A DNA stretch of 64,000 nt from Bog-473 sp963821755. Lineage in GTDB: Bacteria; Actinomycetota; Acidimicrobiia; Acidimicrobiales; RAAP-2. Each line of letters begins with the position of its first letter. Positions within the stretch are counted from its first letter, which is position 1. The translations under genes and the position numbers were made by a program. Shown here one piece after another: positions 35,885-45,830 of this stretch. The stretch is taken from positions 496,001 through 560,000 of the forward strand of contig CAWGEX010000003.1 of the NCBI GenBank assembly GCA_963821755.1, in the 5' to 3' direction. Under the pieces are notes generated by a model. The model made no database searches and was not told where the DNA came from. It worked only from the letters and a program-made list of their open reading frames with translations.

Positions 35885-35962
35885 GAAAACCACACTAGCT
35901 GGCCGTTCACGGTACCCGGCGTGCCCTCGCGGCCCGTGTGATGTCGATCGGCGGATCTTCCC

Positions 35963-36979
35963 TCACGTCAGCGCCAGCACCGTGACGAAGTCGCGGTTCC
36001 AACCGGCCTGGTACTGATCGGCCGGACGGTTCTGGCCCGGGATCATCGCGGCCAGCGGTGCGCCGGGCCCCTGTGCCGCGACCGCCTGCACCCATTCGGG
36101 ATTGATGTCGAGCTCCATGGCATCGACCGCACCGGCATCAACCAGCCCGGCGGCCAGATCGCTCGGGACCAACGACATGCCCGCGGCGTAGAGGATGTTC
36201 CCGGAGGCGTCTTCGCCGAGCGCGCTACGTGGCACGGCGGGACCGGGTCCCAACATGGCCCCCCATGCGTAGGCGTCGCCCACGGTGGGATTGGGCGCGC
36301 CACCACTCACCAATGGGGGCAGATTCTGGCGCGCACTGACGACCTGCTCACCGGGTGTCGGAACGCTCTGCCCCCAGACGCCTATGTGAGCCGAACCGTC
36401 GGCGTCAATGACCAGCGACGCGTCTCCCACCACAAGCGGGCTCAGGACCTGACCATCCACTTCGAATCCACCGGCACCGGCGGTCGTCTTGAAGCCACCG
36501 TTGAACGCACCAAGGAGGAGCGGCGTCTCCTGCGGTCCAATGGCTGCTCCGGCATTGGGGGGGATCACGGTGGTCCCGACCGGCGGGTCCTCACTCCCAA
36601 CGTGCAGCGCAAACTGCACCCGACCGGCGCGAAATCGGATCACGGTGACCGCACCGCCCGAGGGTCCGGTGATGGTGCGCTGGTCGACGGCGATCCCGAG
36701 ACCGTCGGCGCCCACCACCGACCATCCCGGCTCTTCGGTGGTGGTGGTCGTCGGTGGCACAGTCGTCGTCGTGGTGGTCGTGGTGGTCGTCGTGGTCGTG
36801 GTGACTGCCGTGGGATGCACCAGCGCCACCGGTGACTTCGGTCCCGTTCCGGCACACCCGGCCAGTACCACGGCCAGGGATCCTGCTCCGAGCCAAGCCA
36901 GAGACGGTCGTACCGGTCCATGTCCCTTTCGACTTCGTCTGGTCACCGGCGCCATTCTTCCACCGGACCTCACCGCCAT
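35963..36979 (-). CDS. Phosphodiester glycosidase family lipoprotein
   Basis: 338 residues. A signal sequence ends in a lipobox (VVLAGCAG), followed by a Thr/Pro linker of about 25 residues that would be a flexible spacer. The folded part has the NAGPA/DUF2233 signatures LLGAFNGGFKTTAG, VVSARQNLPPLV and AMELDINPEW. The family removes sugar caps joined through phosphodiesters. The ATG at 36979 has GTGAGG close upstream. A second member lies at 47065-48195. Confidence 0.85.
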   Translation of the reverse strand: MAVRSGGRMAPVTRRSRKGHGPVRPSLAWLGAGSLAVVLAGCAGTGPKSPVALVHPTAVTTTTTTTTTTTTTTVPPTTTTTEEPGWSVVGADGLGIAVDQRTITGPSGGAVTVIRFRAGRVQFALHVGSEDPPVGTTVIPPNAGAAIGPQETPLLLGAFNGGFKTTAGAGGFEVDGQVLSPLVVGDASLVIDADGSAHIGVWGQSVPTPGEQVVSARQNLPPLVSGGAPNPTVGDAYAWGAMLGPGPAVPRSALGEDASGNILYAAGMSLVPSDLAAGLVDAGAVDAMELDINPEWVQAVAAQGPGAPLAAMIPGQNRPADQYQAGWNRDFVTVLALT

Positions 36980-37065
36980 TACCTCACCGGGTTGGTTGAT
37001 CAGGAGTGACTCAGGGACAGCCGGCGCCACGGGACGCAGCCATTACCGCCTTTTCGTGCCCCTCT

Positions 37066-37632
37066 TCAACGGAGCGGGCGCTGATCCTTGGCCAGAGTCA
37101 TAGCTTCATCGGCTTTCGCCAATACGTCCTCCGCCGTGTCGGCACCTTCTCCCATGACAATCCCGAAACAGGCCGACACGGGAACCGCCGTACCTTCAAT
37201 GTTGATGGGCTCATCAAAGACAGTTTGAAATCGTCGGGTCAGCAGCCCGAGCGCCTGCTCGTCTTGGATGGACAACACGGCAACGAATTCATCCCCGCCC
37301 ACCCGACTCAGTGTGTCTTCGGCCCGAATGACGGCGGAGAGACGCTGGGCCACGACGCGCACAACAGCATTCCCGGCTTCGAAGCCGTGCCGTTCGTTGA
37401 CGCCTTGGAATTGGTCCAGATCGATGTAGAACACGGCAACGCGATCACCGCGTCGCTTGCTCCGAGTCAACGCTTGAGCCAACCGGTCGTGCAGCAAGAG
37501 TTGATTCACCAGGCCCGTTTGGGGGTCTTCCAACGTCAGTCGGGTCAGGAGCTTGAACCTCCCCGTCCGTCTTCCGTCACCGGCCGCCGCTCGGAGCCCA
37601 CCGTCGGGAGGCGTCACACCATTGTCCGACAC
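37066..37632 (-). CDS. GGDEF diguanylate cyclase domain protein
   Basis: 188 residues in the continuous frame. DPQTGLVNQLLLHDRLAQAL opens the domain, FYIDLDQFQGVNERHG holds the first metal Asp, RVGGDEFVAVL is an intact GGDEF signature, and FGIVMGEGADTAEDVLAKAD ends it. No sensor domain is visible. Just upstream an ATG at 37705, with AAGGAG 4 nt before it (or ATG 37738 in the same frame), reads for 22 codons and would join this frame after removal of one base near 37642, so the true protein may be about 210-225 residues. Confidence 0.82.
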   Translation of the reverse strand: MSDNGVTPPDGGLRAAAGDGRRTGRFKLLTRLTLEDPQTGLVNQLLLHDRLAQALTRSKRRGDRVAVFYIDLDQFQGVNERHGFEAGNAVVRVVAQRLSAVIRAEDTLSRVGGDEFVAVLSIQDEQALGLLTRRFQTVFDEPINIEGTAVPVSACFGIVMGEGADTAEDVLAKADEAMTLAKDQRPLR

Positions 37633-37978
37633 GTCACGGTGTCCCGTCTCGTGGGCGGATCACTTCGAGGCCGCGGGCCGGGGCCACGCAGTGGATGCCG
37701 GCCATGTGGCTCCTTGTGGTCGACCATTCAATGCTCATGACGTCCCCTCTGCACCGTGCCCTCGTACAAATTTACCCTACCCAGGGAGAAAATTGGGACA
37801 ATGATCACTGGGCCGTTCGGCCCTTTTTTGAGCAACGCCCCGGCGAGGGTGGCCGCAGAGCCGGACGCACCGGAAAGCCGGTCCCGCCGAAGAGGGGCCG
37901 GATCAATCAGGCTGGCCGCGACCCTTGAGGGTCCTCACGGGCGCTCGGCACCACCACGCCGCTCCCCGACCGAGATCC
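37633..37978. other. Intergenic region with GGDEF promoter and antisense terminator
   Basis: On the minus strand TTGTCC, 16 nt, then TAGGGT lie upstream of the proposed ATG at 37738. A plus-strand terminator stands at 37810-37829. The rest shows GC-rich inverted motifs but no gene. Confidence 0.4.
37810..37829 (+). terminator. Intrinsic terminator on the plus strand
   Basis: GGGCCG-TT-CGGCCC stem followed directly by six T. No plus-strand gene ends before it; both flanking genes are on the minus strand. Confidence 0.6.
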
Positions 37979-39117
37979 CTACGAGTACCACCCGAGCACG
38001 TCGACCACGACGTTGACGGCACCGGCGAGGTTGAAGATCGATATCTGCCCGGTGCCCGGGTTGATGGTGGCCACCACCATGTTGGCCCGTATCTCTCCGA
38101 CGGCGGGATTGAGGTCGGACGACACGGGAACGGGCAGGGCGGGGAACACGGTGAGAAAGGTGGGCTGGTTTGGTTGGATGCCGGTGAGGTTGACCGCGAC
38201 GGCGGTGGCCCCCTGGGGCACCCCGGCCAAGCCGCGGATGTTCAAGGTGAGCGGGGTACCCGAGACAATGGGGTGCCCGTTGCACTGGGCGGGCGCCCCG
38301 GAGAGGTTGGAGGGGTTGTTCGCCCTGGTATCGCAGATCCGGACGGGTGCGGCCTCGGCACTGAACTGAGATCCCGAGCCACTTGCGGCCGAGTAGTAGC
38401 CCGACACGTCGACGATCACATCGGCGGCGACCGAGCTGTAGACCGTGATGTCGCCCGGCAGGGCCCCGGTGGTCGAGAGCGGCACGATCACCCGGTTGGT
38501 CGTGACCTGGCCCGCCCCGTAGTTGACGTTGGAGGTGGCGGCAGGCCGGGTTGTGTCCTCGGGATAGACCGTCAGGATTCCCGCCGCGCTGGGGTTGGCC
38601 ACCGTGACGTTGAAGACCGCCGCGGTGGCACCGGCCGGGATCCCGTCGTTGACTCCCGCCACCGCCACGTTGACGGAGCCGCCGGCGGCGAGGGTCATAC
38701 CCCGGTTGCCCGTCCCGTTGCACTGGTTGAGCGGGGCTCCGGTGAGGTTCGAGGGGTTCCCGGCCCGGGTGTCACAGATCCGTGCGGGCGAAGGCAAGGC
38801 GTTGTAGAGACCCGCTCCCGCTCCCCCTGAGGCGCTCGGCCCGGTGTACCCCTCCACGTCGACCACCAGATCGGACCGGACCGACGAGTAGAAGGAGACG
38901 GCCCCACCGGCCCCAATCCCCACTTCGACCAGGTTGGGCACGACTTCACCCCCCACATAGTTGATGTTCGACGCCACCGGCAACACCGCGTCGGTCGGAT
39001 AGGCGGTCACAATGCCCGGGGCGCTGGGATTGACCACGGTGACATTGAGCACGACCGCGGTGGCGTTGGCCGGAACCCCGAAGGAGCCGGCCACGTTGAC
39101 GAGCAGGGTCCCGCCTG
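37979..39117 (-). CDS. C-terminal segment of the giant secreted protein
   Basis: Most of the first and all of the second and third ICDTR domains, each with the pattern VAVNLT...TVFP...SS..N...G....N.V.V....G..S.....A....VDV.GY. This domain type is common at the C-terminus of secreted actinobacterial proteins. Ends DVLGWYS. Confidence 0.7.
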
Positions 39118-39612
39118 GTTGGGATGGTCTGCCCGTTGCACTGATTAGCAGGTGCGGTGTTGAGGTTGGAGGGGTTGCCCGCCCTGGTATCGCAGATGCG
39201 GACCGGGGCGAGCGGGCTGAAGGGGGCACCCGGGGAGACTGGGGCCACGAAGGTGTAGTGGTCGGCACTCGAAGCAGCCGAGGTGCCACCCGGCGTGGTC
39301 ACAGTGACGTCAACGGTGGCCGCCGCTTCGGCCGGAGCGGTGGCGGTGATCGAGGTGGCTGAATCCGCGGTGATAACGCCGGATGACGGTCCAAAACTCA
39401 CCGACGTCGCGCCCGAGAGATTCGTTCCGGTGATGGTCACTGCCGTGCCGCCGGCGATCGGCCCCGACGACGGGCTGGTCGCGACGACGGTCGGCGCCGG
39501 TGGAGGCGCCGTGGCGAAGGTGTAGTGGTCTGCACTCGAGGTAGGCGACGTGCCACCCGCCGTGGTGACCGTAACGTCAACGGTACCTGCCCCCTCGGCC
39601 GGGGCGGTGGCG
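39117..39612 (-). CDS. Short linking segment of the giant secreted protein
   Basis: End of TIG four, all of TIG five (PIAGGTAVTITGTNLSGATS) and the beginning of the first VRICDTRAGNPSNL domain, up to NQCNGQTIP, where the frame moves again. Confidence 0.6.
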
Positions 39613-40533
39613 CGTGATCGAGGTGGCTGAGTCGGCGGTCACCGAGCCGGCGGTCGTCCCGAACTTGACGGCCGTGGCGGCGGAGAGATTGGTACCGGTA
39701 ATCGTCACTGCCGTGCCGCCTGCGGTCGATCCGCTGGTCGGATTGAGCGCGGTCACGGTAGGCGCAGCCGCGTAGGTGAACCTGTCGGCCGAGGACAGGG
39801 CGGAGGTGCCGGCAAGTGTCGTCACGGTGATGTCCACGGTGCCAGCCGTTTCGGCCGGGGCGGTGGCGGTGATCGAAGTGGCTGAGTCGGCGGTCACCGA
39901 GCCGGCGGTCGTGCCGAACTTGACGGCAGAGGCGGACGAAAGGCTGGTACCGGTGATGGTGACGGTGGCGCCACCGGCGACCGGGCCACCGGTCGGGCTG
40001 ATCGCGGTCACCGTGGGTGGGGTTACGTAGGTGAATTTGTCAGCCACAGAGATAGCCGAGATACCGCCAGCTGTCGTCACGGTGATGTCGACGGCGCCCG
40101 CCCCACCGGGCGGTGCGGTGGCGGCGATCGAGGTGGCTGAGTCGGTGGTGATGGCACCCGATGACGATCCAAAGTTCACCGACGTGGCGCCGGAGAGATT
40201 GGTTCCGGAGACGGTGACCGACGTCCCACCGGCGGTCGGCCCGCTGGTCGGGATCACCCCGGTCACAGTGGGTGCAGCGACGTAGGTGAACTTGTCGGCC
40301 GATGACGTGGCCGACGCCCCACCCGGCGTGGTGACCGTGACGTCGACCGTGCCGGCACTCTCGGCCGGAGAGGTCGCCGTGATTGAGGTGGCCGAGTCCG
40401 CGGTGATGATGCCCGGCGTCGCCCCGAACTTGACCGCGGAGGCCGACGAGAGATTGGCGCCGTTGATGGTGACCGAAGTCCGACCGGCGGTCGGCCCGCT
40501 GGTCGGGTTGATCCCGGTGACAGAAGCGACGCC
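39245..40533 (-). repeat. Five IPT/TIG-domain repeats (~258 bp each)
   Basis: Direct coding repeats with strongly conserved nucleotide blocks around ATCACCGCCACC and GTGACGGTCACC. High identity between units makes this region prone to recombination and to assembly error. Confidence 0.75.
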
Positions 40534-41716
40534 CAAGGCCATGACCGCGTTGATCGATGGGGTCGTCGCCAGCGCCGTGACAACCACCGGAACCGCCGAG
40601 GCCGCGGTGGGGCTGGCGGAGTACCACTGGGTGGCATAACCGACGGAGGCGCCGCACCCGGACGTGAACTCCACCTGATACGAGCCGGGGGCAAGATTGG
40701 TCAAGGCGTACGATCCGTCGGAAGCCGTGGTTGTGGAGGCTGGCGACAACTGGACATCCCCAGGAGCGAACGCCACCACACAGACGCCGCTCACATCGGC
40801 GCCCCCGGCCGCCGCGGTCACAGTGCCAGTGATCGTGCCCCCAAGTGACAGTGTGGCGTTGATCCCGGACGTCGATCCTCCGGCCGTCACAGCCACGGCG
40901 TTCGCCGAGCTCTGCGACGCCTTGGCGTTGTACCACTGCTGTCCAACATTCTCCGAAATACCGCATCCGGCGGAGAACTCGACGTCATAGTTTCCCGGAG
41001 CAAGATTGGTCAGGGAGTAGCTGCCGTCCGCCGCGGTGGTTGTGGATCCCGAAGGCGACAGAAAATCGCCCGGGGCGAACGCGTCCACACAGATACCGCT
41101 GAAGTCGGAGACGCCGGAGGACACCGTCACGGTCCCGGAGATCGTCCCACCAACGGTGAGTGCCGCGTTGATCGACGTCGTGGTCACCCCGGTCGTTACC
41201 GGAATGGCCGTGGACGCACTCTCCGAGCTCTTTCCGTTGTACCACTGCTGCCCGAAGAGCGGCGAACCACCGCAGCCCGAAGTGAATTCGACGTCGTAGC
41301 TTCCGGTGGCGAGGTCTGTCAGCGCGTACGTGCCGTCTGATGCCGTCACGGCCGAGGCCACAGGCAGCTGGAAATCACCTGCGGCGTAGGCGCTCACACA
41401 CATGCCACCTTGGCCAGCGCCCCCGATTGCCGCGGTCACGGTGCCGGTAATCGTTCCCCCGATGGACAACGCGGCGTTCACCGACGTGGTCGACCCAGTG
41501 GTCACGGTGACGGCACTCGCCGAGCTCTGCGAGATCTGATTGTTGTACCACTGCTGCCCGACATTTCCGGGGTATCCACAGCCGCCGGAGAACTCGACGT
41601 CGTAGTTTCCGCCACTGAGGTCGGATATTGCGTAGGTGCCGTCGGCGGCGGTTGTCGTGCTCCCCACCAAGGTGAATGAGTTGTCCGAGGTGTACACGGA
41701 CACGCAGATTCCGCTC
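39612..41716 (-). CDS. Middle segment of the giant secreted protein
   Basis: Rest of repeat six, repeats seven to nine, TIG domains one to three and most of TIG four. It ends at 39612, where the neighbouring copies read GGCGGTGATC but this one reads GGCGCGTGATC on the plus strand. Confidence 0.7.
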
Positions 41717-43291
41717 GAGATCGGCACCTCCGGACTTCGCGGTCACGGTGCCGGCAATCGTGCCACCGGTGACGAGTGACGCATCGATGCTCGAACTTGT
41801 CGTACCGGCGATGACCGCCACCGCGTCGGCCGAGGTCGGTGACGGTTCGTTGCTGTACCACTGCGTGAGGTAGTTCCCGGTGCTGCCACAGCCCGTCGAG
41901 AATTCGACATCGTAACTGCCCGTACTGAGGCCGGTGATGGAATAGCTCCCGTCGGCCGCGGTCGTCGTGTTCCCCGCCGGGCTCAACGAACCATTCGAAG
42001 TGAAGGCGCTCACGCAGATGCCCGTCAGGTCGGCGCCCCCGGTGGCCGCCGTGACGGTTCCGGCAATCGTTCCACCGGCAGCGAGCGCCGCGTTGATGGA
42101 CGACGTCGTCTTGGTCGCGGTGACGGACACGGAGTCGGCAGCCGCCGCGGTGGTCTCGTTGTCATACCATTGAGCGAGATAGTTTCCCGAGTTCCCGCAA
42201 CTCGGCGAGAACTCGACCTTGTAGGTCCCAGTTTCGAGACCAGATACCGAGTACGTCCCGCCGGCGCCCGTGGTGGCAGATCCGCTCCCCGATCCATTGA
42301 CCTGACTCACGGTGACGCAGATACCAGTCAGCTGGGCCCCACCGTTCGCGGCCGTCACCGTTCCGGTGATCGTGCCCGGGATCTGCATGGCGGCGTCGAT
42401 CGATGACGTCGTCGCCCCCGCCACCACGGACACGGGATCGGCAGCGAGCGCCGACGTCTTGTCGTTGTACCACTGGGTGAGAAGATTTTGGGCATTTCCA
42501 CAGTTCGGTGAGAACTCAACGGTGTACTGTCCGGTGCCGAGACCAGAAATCGAGTAGCTCCCGTTGGCGGATGTGGTGGCATTCTCGTTGCCAGTTCCAT
42601 TGATCTGACTGGCGTCGACGCATATGCCACTCAGATCAGCTCCGTTGGCTGCGGCCGTCACGGTGCCCGAGATCGTGCCTCCGGTGATGAGTGCCGCGTT
42701 GATGGTCGACGTGGTCACTCCATTGACCACCGACACCGGAACCGCCGAAGTCTCGGTAGCCTGCCCGTTGTACCACTGCGTGAGGTAGTTCCCGTTGTTC
42801 CCACAACCCGTAAAGAACTCGACGTTGTAGCTCCCGGATTTCAAGCCGGTCACGGTGTACGTTCCGTCGGCCCTCGTCGTCGCCGACCCAAACCCAGCGC
42901 CGACGGTTTGCTGCACATCCACGCAGATCCCGCTCAGGTCGGCCCCACCAGTTGCTGCCGTCACCGTCCCAGTAATGGCACCGGAGATGAGTGCTGCATT
43001 GATCGATGCCGTGGTGATTCCCGCCGTCACCGGCACGGCGTGGGCCGTGGACGAGGATGTGGCGTTGTTGTACCACTGGGTGAGGTAGCTCCCACTGGTC
43101 CCACAGCCTGCCACCGAGAACTCGACGTCATAGTTCCCGGCACTGAGGCCGCTGATCGCGTATGTCCCGTCTGCCGCCGTGATGGCGCTGCCGGCGAGAG
43201 TCAGCGTGCCATCCGAGGTGAGCGCGTCCACGCAGATACCGCTGACGTCGCCGCCACCGGCGGCCGCCGTGACGGTCCCCGAGATGGATCC
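40534..43291 (-). repeat. Nine ~100-residue beta-sandwich repeats
   Basis: Units of about 300 bases, each with a paired GICV...CG cysteine pattern and QWYN. Units six to nine resemble each other more than units one to five, suggesting two rounds of amplification. Confidence 0.75.
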
Positions 43292-43462
43292 GGTCGTACC
43301 GGTGGCTGAAGCCTGGGAACCCATCGCGACCGCACTTCCCAGGACCAAGGCCACACACGTCGCTGCCCTGACGAGCCAGCCCGAACGACAACCATTCCGA
43401 ACGGCGAGCACGCGGTCGGATGTCTGGGCCGAACGGCCGGTGTGTCTCATTGACTGCGCCAC
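41716..43462 (-). CDS. N-terminal segment of the giant secreted protein
   Basis: Signal peptide plus repeats one to five and the first strands of repeat six. Start at GTG 43462 or ATG 43450 (RHTGRSAQ). The frame continues past 41716 into sequence unlike the family, which marks the shift at GATCTCGAGC. Confidence 0.7.
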
Positions 43463-44168
43463 GACGTTGACGATTCACGCAGGCAGGCACGAGTGAACGT
43501 CTCGAGTTGGATGTTGTCGGCCGAGGGGCTCACCGATCCAGGTGTGTGATTGTTCAGACGACTTCGGTGAGCAGCCCGTCCAGAGGGAACGGCAATCCCC
43601 CGTGAGCACGCATGAAGAGCTCGTTGGCCTACGACCGGCGACCCCTCGGCTCGAGCATGGACCGATGTTCCGTGGGGCCCGCCGACATCAGCAGTGAGAG
43701 GGCTGCGCGTGTCGCTGCGGTCCATTCGTCAGCTCCTCCCGGTGATGATTCACTTCGGAATTGGCGGCCATCTCCATCGGGGATGGACCTTGGCGCCAGC
43801 CGAATCTCACGGTGACTGGTCGATGCCATCGCCTTCATCGACTGGTTCTCAGCCCAACAAGTCTCTTCAGCCACTATGCGCTGGCCGGGGCCGAACGCGT
43901 AAGGGCCAAAAGGACCACTTTCGAGCTTCCCGTAGGGTCCTCACCTGGTCTTTATGGTGACTCCCGCCAGTCTGGGCTTCCGTGCTCGGCCGGCCGTTTG
44001 GCCAACGCGACGGGTTCAGGCAGAGGGCGGAGACGGCCGAATCTCGCATTTACTCCCAATCTGCAACCACCGAGAACCCGGTACGCAACTCTGGTCGCAC
44101 AAGATGCCCGCATGAAGCGTGATCAACATCACCAGAACGCAGGAGCGTTCGCCGAGAAGGGGGAAACG
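43463..44168. other. Intergenic region with a structured leader candidate
   Basis: No supported gene. It contains the promoter side of the giant secreted protein and, at 43895-43985, a run of nested stems described separately. A plus-strand frame crosses the region into the 44169 gene but its first 117 codons lack coding character. Confidence 0.4.
43895..43985 (+). ncRNA. Candidate structured RNA upstream of the cNMP-binding-like gene
   Basis: Consecutive stems can be drawn on the plus strand: AGGACC (43911-43916) with GGTCCT (43936-43941), CACC (43942-43945) with GGTG (43956-43959), and GACT (43959-43962) with AGTC (43969-43972), preceded by GGGCC-rich strings. The junctions are tight, as in riboswitch-like elements. 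It matches no class I can name and lies about 185 bases before the GTG of the next gene. Confidence 0.3.
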
Positions 44169-44642
44169 GTGCAAACATCGGCAGATCGACAGGACTATGT
44201 TGCCTTCCTAAGGGACATTCCGACATTTTCGTCCTGTACGAGGAATGTCCTCAAGGAATTCGTGACCCTGGACATGATCAAGGTGGGTTGCGTCGCCGGC
44301 GAGGTCCTGTCCGAGATCCACCAGGACCAGAACCTGTACGTCTTGGTCGCCGGATCAGCGATCCTTGACGCTGGTGATGACGTGCTCATCGCCCTCGAAC
44401 CGGGTGATTACTTCGGCCGGATCTCCGCTCGCCGTCACCTCGAGGTCTCCTCGGTGCTCGCCGTGAGTGACATCGAGCTCATTGTCGTCAATCCTCATGA
44501 GGTCACGCAGCTTGAGCAAGCGTCGGCCCGCGATCGTCATCCTTCCGAGATCCCGTGGCGAATCGAGCTCCCGACGACGACGAAACGAGAGTCCCGCCGC
44601 AACCACCGACGTTCGGTGCTCGCGAGCCAAGGCGTGCAATAA
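44169..44642 (+). CDS. Cyclic-nucleotide-binding-like protein
   Basis: 157 residues with a CAP-type beta-roll: FLRDIPTFSSCTRNVLKEFV, GEVLSEIHQDQNLYVLVAG and LEPGDYFGRISARRHLEVSS. The phosphate-binding cassette is degenerate (GRISARRHLE in place of GE.A...RR.A), so nucleotide binding is uncertain. The tail is basic (TTKRESRRNHRRS). Same length and layout as the island protein at 4630-5097. I chose GTG 44169 because AAGGGGG lies 6 nt upstream; ATG 44112 is an in-frame alternative. Confidence 0.7.
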   Translation: MQTSADRQDYVAFLRDIPTFSSCTRNVLKEFVTLDMIKVGCVAGEVLSEIHQDQNLYVLVAGSAILDAGDDVLIALEPGDYFGRISARRHLEVSSVLAVSDIELIVVNPHEVTQLEQASARDRHPSEIPWRIELPTTTKRESRRNHRRSVLASQGVQ

Positions 44643-44981
44643 GTTGCTCCGCATCGGACGATAGGACGGACATGTCGGTCCTTTCGCACGTCACTCACAT
44701 TCGGTGAGGGACCACTCGTCAGAGATCAACGACCGCGGGGTTGTCGCCGAGCCACAGTGTGAGCTTCGACGGCGCCGGATCAGCACCACCGGGCTGAACT
44801 CACCCGGATGTCCCCCATCCGGACACGGAGCGTGACCAACATCTCCTCGTCCCAGATGGGCACAGCTACTCGCCTCCTTGAGGGGCACCGAGCGGCGTCT
44901 CCACGCCGGCCACTGTGAGCAGCACCTTATTGTCGATGCAATGGTTTGAATTCCACCCCACTCCTCCTTACGATCTCGGAG
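44643..44981. other. Intergenic, no gene seen
   Basis: Short frames only. The last 20 bases contain TACGAT, the -10 box of the next gene. Confidence 0.4.
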
Positions 44982-45780
44982 GTGACGAACACGGGGTCGA
45001 ATGGAGAACCCCAACGTGTCCCGTCCCAGGTGGAAAGCACACCGACAGCCGCCCAACGGATTGAGCGCCGGCGCCGCAGGCAACGTCGCCGTCTTCTTCC
45101 GCTGGCGCTCCTTTTGGTCATCATCGCTGGCGTGATCACCTGGCAGCTCAACGCCGGAACAAGCGCAAAAGCGCCCCACGCACTCGCCGCATCGACCACC
45201 ACGAGTACGTCCCTCACCGCCCACCACGACGACGTCCACCACCGACCCTGGCCTTCTCCCGCAGACATCCGTGGAGCCGCCGATCGACGCGTCGCTGCAG
45301 ACGGCACTGGCCCCACTCTGGTCGGCCATTGTCACCGGCTCGCCACCCGTTGCCCGGCCCGTGTTTTTCCCCCAGACGGCCTACCTGCAGATGAAAATGG
45401 GGCAAATTCCGGACCCGACATCCGATTACTCCGGCCGACTTCTCGCCTTTTACGTTCTGGATATTGCCGCCTATCATCAGGCGCTCGGCCCCGGTGCGGC
45501 GACGGCCAAGCTCCTCGGCGTCAATGCAACAGCAACAGACGCGGCTTACGTCCCCGCCGGGACCTGTGAGAACGGTATCGGCTATTGGCACCTTCCGGGT
45601 GTCCGCTTCGTCTACGAAGAGGGCGGGAACGAGCAATCATTTGCCGTGGCGTCGCTGATTTCGTGGCGCGGCGTCTGGTACGTGGTCCACCTCGGGCCCA
45701 ACCCCCGCCCCGCCAACGTCGGCACGGTCGATCAGCCCGCCGACGGGGCCGGCACACCGGGGCCTGTCGGAGGTTGTTGA
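44982..45780 (+). pseudogene. Membrane-anchored exported protein, +1 frameshift
   Basis: GTG start with TACGAT 7 nt upstream. The first frame gives a basic stretch (RIERRRRRQRRRLL), a membrane helix (PLALLLVIIAGVITWQL) and a Ser/Thr linker; after one extra base near 45220 the second frame continues with TTTTSTTDPGLLPQTSVEPP and a globular domain (FFPQTAYLQMKMGQIPDPTS, LLAFYVLDIAAYHQALG, GVWYVVHLGPNP). Removing the base gives about 265 residues with no stop. Domain not recognised. Its N-terminus and upstream block resemble those of the glycosidase-like gene that ends at 47065. Confidence 0.65.
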
Positions 45781-45830
45781 GCGAATCGACCGCCGCCGTG
45801 GCCGGCCGTGTCGCCGTGGGGAAGGCTGGG

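Larger units (their letters stand above)
37979..43462 (-). pseudogene. ~1,830-residue secreted repeat protein, split by three +1 shifts
   Basis: Four frame segments (43462-41716, 41716-39612, 39612-39117, 39117-37979) join without any in-frame stop. The order is: signal peptide (AATCVALVLGSAVAMGSQASA); nine ~100-residue beta-sandwich repeats of carboxypeptidase-regulatory/SdrD-B-like type (GTISGTVTAA...GICV...YSISGL...YDVEFS..CG....QWYN); five IPT/TIG domains (NPTSGPTAGGTSVTITG, ADSATSITATAPA); three C-terminal domains that start VRICDTRAGNPSNL and end VVDV.GY. Each break looks like one extra base. The protein is expected at the cell surface, perhaps in adhesion. It may be a real broken gene or an intact gene with assembly indels. 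Confidence 0.75.

Noticed and set aside
37840..37940. Possible c-di-GMP riboswitch near the GGDEF gene.
   Set aside because: The conserved core sequences of GEMM-type riboswitches cannot be found; only general GC-rich pairing is present.
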